From Aralia elata (Eukaryota > Streptophyta > Magnoliopsida > Apiales > Araliaceae), in the NCBI GenBank assembly GCA_034770075.1, contig CM068386.1, positions 48,821,808 through 48,885,807 of the forward strand: DNA of 64,000 nt, given 5' to 3'. The first letter of the stretch is position 1; the number at the start of each line of letters is the position of its first letter. Below are positions 57,701-64,000 of the stretch, piece by piece. The position numbers and the translations under genes were made by a program. Below the pieces are notes generated by a model, which was not told where the DNA came from, did no database searches, and saw only the letters and a program-made list of their open reading frames with translations.

Positions 57701-58104
57701 TAAATTGTTGATCTATGCAGCTATTATTCTTATTCATTCATGATATATCTCCTTTATTCATTTTAAACATGCTGAGCAAAGTAGTTGCTCACCCTTGCTA
57801 TATCATGAACCTATTGCAGTTAAGCCGGGGAGTTCCAAAGCGGACAAAGGCAAAGGAAAGCTTAAGGAATAGTTATATGTACTATCCCGTTATGTAATCG
57901 TGGAATAGTTTTGTATTATTAATGTATTCTGCGATGTATTTATTTAAGGTTATAGACCTTGGGACCATAGTAAACCTTTTGTAATGAACAACATATGTTT
58001 ATTTTATTCCGCATTAGTGATTTATGTTGTTTAGAGGTGTATGGATGTATTCTATCGTGAGCACCAAATTCGAGGTATTGGTACCTGAATTTGGGGGTGT
58101 CACA
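54784..58104 (+). mobile_element. Solo LTR of a Tekay-like gypsy family
   Basis: 3321 bp, TGTAACGACCGGG to GGGGTGTCACA, flanked by ATATT (54779-54783 and 58105-58109). The ends resemble those of the Tekay LTR (TGTAACGAATGC...GGGGTGTCACA). Inside: a GA-rich tract with repeated CGCCGGA words (55527-55640), donor AG|GTAAACAACC at 55722, a CG island with CTCACGCCGCAGCGTGAG (56360-56570), and an acceptor CTATTGCAG ending at 57819 followed by Lys-rich GGCAAAGGAAAG. No internal domain follows, so it arose by LTR-LTR recombination. Open frames in it are not convincing. Confidence 0.88.
56360..56570. repeat. CG-rich palindromes in the solo LTR
   Basis: CTCACGCCGCAGCGTGAG occurs three times, with related CGCTGCAGCG words, in about 200 bp. 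Confidence 0.85.
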
Positions 58105-58232
58105 ATATTCCTAGGTTAGTGCTCTTCGATCCCATATTTAATAATGTGATAAAGATTTAGTTTCTTTATATTTATTTTTCTATCGAATGTTATGAGAGTA
58201 CACTAATGTATGGAATTATCTGAATGGTTTTC
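58105..58232 (+). mobile_element. Array unit B, second segment
   Basis: Matches 42075-42200. Contains the next codons of the TBL exon at its start. Cut at 58232 by the next solo LTR. Confidence 0.75.
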
Positions 58233-58325
58233 TGTGACAACCCAGATTTTCAGAAATTATTAAATAAGAATTTAACAAATAAAATTCTTATTATGTGACG
58301 TTTTGAGTTTTGAGTATGTGTATAT

Positions 58326-58367
<42 letters not shown>

Positions 58368-60979
58368 GAAATATATGATTTAATATGAAGAGAATTATAT
58401 GTTCGTGTAATTGGGAAAAGAGGTTTAATAGTTAATTAAACTATTGAATGAAGTGAAGGAAATTATTACGAAAAAGATATTTACTGAATATTAGTAAGTT
58501 AAAAATTATATTATGGGATAATATAATCTAATTGTTATGTCTTATGGTCAATAAAATTGTTATGAATTAAATTTCATGAATAATGAGAGTAATTCACTTA
58601 AATGAATATATGTATATTTATTTTAATAAAATGAGAAAGTAATGTGTTGCATATAAATGTAACATGTTAATGTAGTATGATTGTGAATTTCATAAATTAA
58701 AATGTTTATCGAATAAACATTTGATGGAAATTATTGTAGAATAATTTAATTAAGCGTTTTAGTGCGTATTTTATTACGCGAGTAATATTCTAATTTAATT
58801 TAATAATTAAATTAGAGGAATAATGATTTATTAAATGAAATTATAATTATAATTGTCTAGTTTGAGATTATAAATTTTGTTAGTAAGATTTAATTAGATT
58901 TATTAATATAATAAGTTTAATTAAGATTTAATAGGTATGAGAAAATATCATATAATAAGAAGGAATATTAAAATAAGGGAAAAAGGGGGTTTTGAGTGGA
59001 TGCCAAACAAGGCCTTGTGGCCTTTGGCTTTCTTAACCGATGAAAATCACGTAAGTTATCAGGAGTTGGAAAAAAACAAAGAACAGAGGAGAGGAAGAGA
59101 GAAAATTGAGAGAGAAGATTTCTGTGAAATTGAGAGTCAAAACTCAAGAATCAAGAGGAAGGAGAAGGATAATCAACAATCCTTATCATCTAACTGATTA
59201 AAGGTAAATTCTATATTTATAGTCTTAGTTTTGAGGAATTTATTGGGTCAAATTGTTGAGGAATTGGGTTCATGTGTTAATAAGTTTATTTAATCTGATA
59301 TATGTTGTTAGTAGATGATGTTTGTAGTAACAAATTCATGAAAATTTGTTAGATAAGAAGAAATTGAGTTTTCGGTTGGAATATGTACATTTTGGCTTAT
59401 GTTGGAGTCAAAAATTGGGGGTTAATTCATGTTATAATATGAAATTGATTGTTGATTATGATAATTCGTTGAAATACGAAAAGAATGCAAGTTGAATGAA
59501 ATAATTTGGTTTAAAAACGAATTCGTAAGAGTTTGATTCGCTAAATGTGTTGAAATATGAAAAACTAGTGTGAATTAGTTTTTTTAAGTTTTTAGATTGG
59601 TTGTTTAAGTTATTTAAAATGTTGGAATCATTGTATACATGTTGGGTATTGATTCTACAAAGATTATAACATTTGGGTATAGTCAATTTGTTGTTAAAAT
59701 GAAGAAAATTGGGAATTTTTGACATTTTTTTCTGTGTTCTTCGCGAACTGCAGAAACTGGGATTCAGGAAGCTCGCCCCGGCAAGCTCATTAAGCTAAAT
59801 TTCTCGCCCCGGCGAAGTCTCGCCCCGGCGAGAGTTTTGTGAAGGAATTTCTCGCTCCGGCGAGAGCTCGCCCCAGCGAGAGTTTTGTGTTGTAATTTTC
59901 TCGCCCCGGCGGGAATTGTAGAAATGAAAATTTTTCTTATTTTTAAATTTTTTTTTTGGTCATCATATGTTACCCTAAACAAGATTTACTTATAAACATT
60001 ATTCATATAATGTAAAGCAAAGTTTAAGACTTAGCTAAGGGTTAAGTGTCGATTAAAGTGGAACGTATTAAAATGAAGGATTATGAAATGTTAAGTAGAA
60101 TTAATACTAAGTGTTGCTATGTGGCTAATAAATGATGTACATGATTATATATATCGTGTAGGATACATGAAGTGCAGATAAATTTAAGCTGGTAATCTAC
60201 AAACCAGGCAAGTCTTTCAGTTCCTATTTGTTATGTGAACTAAATGATTAACTGTTTAAATCTCTGATGGATACAACATGATGCATTTTATATATGTTAC
60301 AAGTATGAGACGACAAAGTCAAATTATGACTACGTTCATTGAATAAAGAATGTTGATTGAGTTATGGAACTCAATCTCTATTTGTACATGCTGATCATTA
60401 TGAATGACATGTTTAACCAAATGTTTATGATTTAAATAATGAGCATGTTATCTATGTGCTATGTGATGCATACAAACTGTTAGATTTTGCTGAGCTGTCG
60501 AGCTCATTCTTGCAAATAATCACTTTTGTAGGTTAAAGATACAAGGTAAAGTTAAGTGCTGCTTGAATGACATGATTTAGATGTAATGCATGCAGATTAA
60601 GTGTTGTAGCTTAAAATTAATATTTTTGAACCATGATTAAGGTTATGGAAAATGTATTTGATGATGTAATAAATGTATCAGAGGTTGAGTTGTAAAATTT
60701 GTTAATTTTATCTGATGTATAAAGAGTATTGAATCTAGAAGTAAGTCTTGTTTTTGTTATAATTCTGATGAAGCGAATCATTAAGTAGATATGATTCTAG
60801 AATATGTATATAATTAAAGGTTATGGTTCAGGGAAAACAAAGAAAGAAAACTGAAAGTTTAAAATTATTCCGCATTTTTATTAAGTCTAACATTGAATAA
60901 TGTTGTAAAGTCTGAATGAGGATGTATTGTTAACGACCGATGTGGAGAGTTGGATTGTATGAATTTTGGGGTCGTTGCA
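58233..60979 (+). mobile_element. Solo LTR of another Tekay-related gypsy family
   Basis: 2747 bp, TGTGACAACCCAG to GGGGTCGTTGCA, flanked by TTTTC (58228-58232 and 60980-60984). The empty site is seen at 42196-42204. It shares with the Tekay LTR the word CCAAACAAGGCCTTGTG (about 59003), a GA-rich tract (59085-59170), a donor AAG|GTAAATT at 59204, CTCGCCCCGGCGAG palindromes (59770-59925), and an acceptor CTTTTGTAG ending at 60531. Confidence 0.88.
59770..59925. repeat. CG-rich palindromes in the second solo LTR
   Basis: Six words of the type CTCGCCCCGGCGAG, some with one change, including two adjacent pairs. Same palindrome as in the Tekay LTR although the surrounding sequence differs. Confidence 0.85.
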
Positions 60980-61670
60980 TTTTCTACATATTGAATTTCC
61001 TCATTGTACTTTTGTATGTTGGTTGGTGCTAATTATATATCATCTGAAATAGTATAATGATGCTCATGTGTAAATTTTCAGATTGTTATTTAAATCTGCT
61101 GGACTTTGGTCAAGTCTGGAGTATATGTTGTGACTATTTAAAAAATTTTAGATTGTTATTTAAATAATGGAATTTGGTAATGACCATACAAATGATGCAA
61201 AACCTAAAAGAAAATAGTGACAAGTGGATGTAGTCAGTCTACATCAAAATGCAAAATTTATTTCTATCTACACTCCTAAGTTAGAAAAAATCGGGGAACT
61301 TTTATAAAATAAGAGCCGCATTATTGACTATCATTACTGCTTTTGGTAGTGACTTCAATATAATGCAGTCTGAATTCACCTTGATATCAAATGATTCAGT
61401 GCTTTAGATGAATTTGCATTGTGAAAGGAAACACAAAGAAAACAATAAAAAATACTACTTATGGGTATGCATTAATTAGTGAATAAAAGTACAAACTATG
61501 TATTTTTTGCTTAAAGGGTCGTGTAAGCATCACTGTATTTTTTGTATTCTGTCTTTTGTCAAGTTAACTAATTATACATGGTTATGATGATTTTGGGTAT
61601 TGAATGATGGTTGTTTGGATATGTATTGATGATTGTAAGTTTTGTAGACACGTTTAGATTTTTCTGGATA
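60980..61670 (+). mobile_element. Array unit B, last segment (to 61319), and start of partial unit C
   Basis: 60980-61319 matches 42196-42380 plus 53288-53452 without the second copia, which confirms the ATTTA empty site. 61320-61670 repeats 1384-1743. No gene. Confidence 0.75.
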
Positions 61671-61920
61671 TCTATTTTAAAAGGAAACTCTGCCGAAATT
61701 TCTTGAAATTAGTAACGACTAGCTTGATGTTTTGGTGATTAGATATGTGTTGATGATTGAGTATGTATTAATTATTGTGGTAGTATGGTGAATTATGATA
61801 ATTGTTATGTCTGATTGTAAGTTATTTTAGGTTGCAAATTGTCTTTAGATAATGTAATACTTTTCGAATTTTAATCTAATTTTTCATTACGTCGTGCCTT
61901 TAGGCACGGACAATTACTAG
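61671..61920 (+). mobile_element. Helitron-like element, array copy C, and end of the array
   Basis: Hairpin CGTGCCTTTAGGCACG and CTAG at 61917-61920. The sequence after the CTAG (TATATATATAAACC) differs from that after the CTAG of copies A and B, so the array stops exactly here. Confidence 0.6.
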
Positions 61921-62835
61921 TATATATATAAACCGTAACTACTGAGATCAAAACTTCTCACCTCCTCGTTTTGGTTACACGTCTTCTCTTCTTTCCGTAG
62001 TAGGTGATGAAGCTAGAGGCATCCACTTGTTAGATTCCCTTCCTTTTGGCTACCCCCTCCTTCCTCTCAAGCTCACATCGTTTCTCTCTATAACAGACCC
62101 AACTATCTCAGCAACTTATCATATGGAATATGAGCTCTATTTATTGAGAAAGGTTACCCATTCGTTGGTCTTTACTCCAAACCGTAGGATCAACTTACAA
62201 TCGACTGTACCCATGGATTAAGGGAGATTAGGTAGAAAGTACTACCAACTCCTTCCCCCGCTATACCCATGGTGATCATTCCGCAGAGTAGGGTAATAGG
62301 CCATTGGCGTAGATAAATTGTGTGTAAGACACGGAAGAAATTCTATATTGTTGATTAAAATATGTATTCAACTATTTTAAAGTAAAACCCCAATTAGGCT
62401 TACCGAATGTCTTTCCATTGGACCTCCCTCCTTATATGGCTGACCATATTTACCAAGGTTGGGCCAATTTAATCACTTTTATGTCCAAAGCACATGTCTA
62501 TACTTACTTCGGATTGGGCTTGTTTAATAAATAAAACGGACTAGTCCATCATATAAAAAAAATTATTAGTGGAACTATTTATTATCAATAATATTTTAAC
62601 CATCTACAAGTCCAATACACAATACTTGGGCTTGTTTAAAATAATATACAAGGCTAGCCCATTATACTTGGACTATTAAATAAATTAACATATAATCACA
62701 CATAATCACCGAAACCACATAATGGTTTAATATAATTCGCCAAAAGAATTTAACTCATTAGAAATTAATTTCTTAATTATATTAATAATGACGCTTAGAA
62801 TTCACGGTTCGTACATATCTTCTGTTAAGCTTCAA
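61921..62835. other. Unassigned region, no supported gene
   Basis: This is the only stretch not clearly in an element. A 64-residue frame at 62027-62221 matches nothing I know. AT-rich DNA follows with the twice-occurring theme of GGGCTTGTTTAA(T/A) (62517 and 62629). It may be host DNA or the degraded leader of the copia fragment that follows. Confidence 0.4.
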
Positions 62836-63909
62836 AGTTAAAGATGGTCCAGCAGTTGTCTTTGGAGACAACAACTCTGGGAAAACCAGAGGATATGGTT
62901 CACAATTTGAAATGGAGCGGTCTCATTTAGTAAAGTTGCATATGTTGATAGGCTGATGCACAATTTGTTAAGCATTAGTCAATTATGTGATAAAGGGCAT
63001 CAACTCATCTTCCTCAACAACTAATGTCAAGTTCGAACCTAAAATCCAATTCGTTAAAACTGGCTGGATCTAGAGAAGGAAATGTTTATGTGGTTAATCT
63101 TTCTGAGCTCAGCTCCTCAGAAACAGCTTGCTTCTTTGCCAAAGCCTCTGAAGATGCAAGTTGGCTGTGGCACAAGAGGTTATCTCATTTAAACTTCAAG
63201 AATATGTCTAAACTCGTATCCAAAGATCTAGTTACAGGTTTGCAAGCTAAGCTATATCAAAGAAAGACCTTGCAAGGCCTGTCAGCTTGGAAAGCAAACA
63301 AGGAGTTCATTCAAAGTAAAGCAACAAATTCAAATGTGAGGCCCCTGCAGCTGTTGCACGTGGATTTATTTGGGCCAATACCAACTGCTAGTCTTGGAGG
63401 CAAAAGATACTCATTAGTCGTAGTAGATGACTACACCAGGTTCACATGGATATTCTTTTTAAGATCTAAAAATGATACCAGCAATCAGTTGATAAGATTG
63501 TTTAAGTTGATTATGAATGAGAAGGGTGATAAGATCAAAGCTATAAGAAGTGATCATGGAAGAGAATTCGACTCTTCTAAGATGGATCAGTTCTGTGGAG
63601 ATAATGGAATTCATCACAACTTTTCAGCACCAAGAACTCCTCAACAAAACGGAGTGGATGAAAGAAAGAACAGAACCTTGATCGAAGCAGGAAGAACACT
63701 TCTAACAGCAGCCCAACTCCCTTAAGATTTTTGGGCAGAAGTTATCAGTACTGCTTGCTACACTCAGAACAGATCATTGATTCATTCTACGCTCAAGGCG
63801 ACACCCTATGAGTTATGGAAAGGAAGAAAGCCAAATATCAGCTATTTTCATATCTTTGGCTGCTCATGTTACATTCTAAATAATGGCAAGAGATACTTAA
63901 CTAAGTTTC
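62836..63909 (+). pseudogene. Ty1/copia fragment: protease-integrase region, SIRE-like
   Basis: Fragments in several frames: GDNNSGKTRGYG and LMHNLLSISQLCDKGHQLIF (to 63023), then a frame at 63024-63725 with WLWHKRLSHLNFKNMSKL, LHVDLFGPIP, IRSDHGREFDSS and DERKNRTLIEAG. The two Cys of the HHCC site are replaced (GLSAWKAN), and TAA at 63723-63725 stops the frame, which then continues with FWAEVISTACYTQNRSLIHS. It is interrupted at 63909 by another LTR. The pattern resembles SIRE-type copia; no LTR of its own is seen. Confidence 0.8.
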
Positions 63910-64000
63910 TGAAAGTAGTATGCACACAAGCCAATCATATTTGATATGATGTAACATATACTTTGTAATCTTATTCATTTATTTAATAAAGGAATTGATT
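63910..64000 (+). mobile_element. Start of an LTR of the outer copia family, opposite orientation, cut by window end
   Basis: TGAAAGTAGTATGCACACAA and what follows is the reverse complement of the LTR end at 22837-22926 and 41985-42074. A further copy of this family therefore begins here, inserted in the copia integrase fragment. Confidence 0.9.

Noticed and set aside
62027..62221. Possible small host gene
   Set aside because: No recognisable domain, no clear promoter or splice context; left as unassigned.

Overview
This is plant nuclear DNA made almost wholly of transposable elements nested in one another. I see no intact host gene, no tRNA or rRNA gene and no CRISPR array. The evidence for a plant is Ty1/copia and Ty3/gypsy polyproteins of plant lineages (Tat/Ogre-like, and a Tekay/Del-type chromovirus with a C-terminal chromodomain), plant mobile domain (PMD) proteins, a Helitron-type 3' end, and a captured piece of a TRICHOME BIREFRINGENCE-LIKE (TBL) gene. 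The species cannot be named; an angiosperm, probably a eudicot, is inferred.

Layout. The base layer is a head-to-tail array of a ~1.8 kb unit: unit A (1384-2733 + 42075-42380 + 53288-53452), unit B (53453-54783 + 58105-58232 + 60980-61319) and partial unit C (61320-61920). Each holds a Helitron-like 3' end (hairpin + CTAG), and the array stops exactly at the CTAG of unit C. Units A and B carry the TBL exon fragment. Unit A was hit at 2733 by a copia element (2734-42074, minus strand, target duplication ATATT). That copia was then invaded in its left LTR by an 18.4 kb Tat/Ogre-like element (2858-21225, gag-pol on minus) and in its right LTR by an 11.7 kb Tekay-like chromovirus (28735-40461, plus). 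A second, decayed copia (42381-53287, minus) sits 0.3 kb further along unit A and itself contains a solo-LTR-like insert (46161-47973). Unit B carries two solo LTRs (54784-58104 and 58233-60979). Position 1-1383 is the 5' part of another LTR of the first of these families, in reverse. The right end (62836-63909) is a broken copia integrase region interrupted by a reverse-oriented LTR of the same copia family (63910-64000).

Genes. The Tat element has gag-protease (15194-18364), RT / double RNase H / integrase (11555-15082) and, on the opposite strand, two extra genes: a spliced PMD gene (7342-9314) and a DUF7745-like gene (9529-11046). A ~168 bp intron between gag-pro and pol can be read from the sequence. 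A minisatellite with 35, 70 and 140 bp periodicity lies in its 3' untranslated region. The Tekay element has an extra coiled-coil ORF before gag. All elements carry at least one inactivating mutation.

Most notable signals: the two antisense genes with splice acceptors next to their start codons; an intron that appears to lie inside the LTRs of three related gypsy families; CG-rich palindromes placed in non-coding parts of six unrelated elements; a palindrome that differs in the same way at four sites between two sister copias; and two different retroelements inserted at the identical base of two array units.
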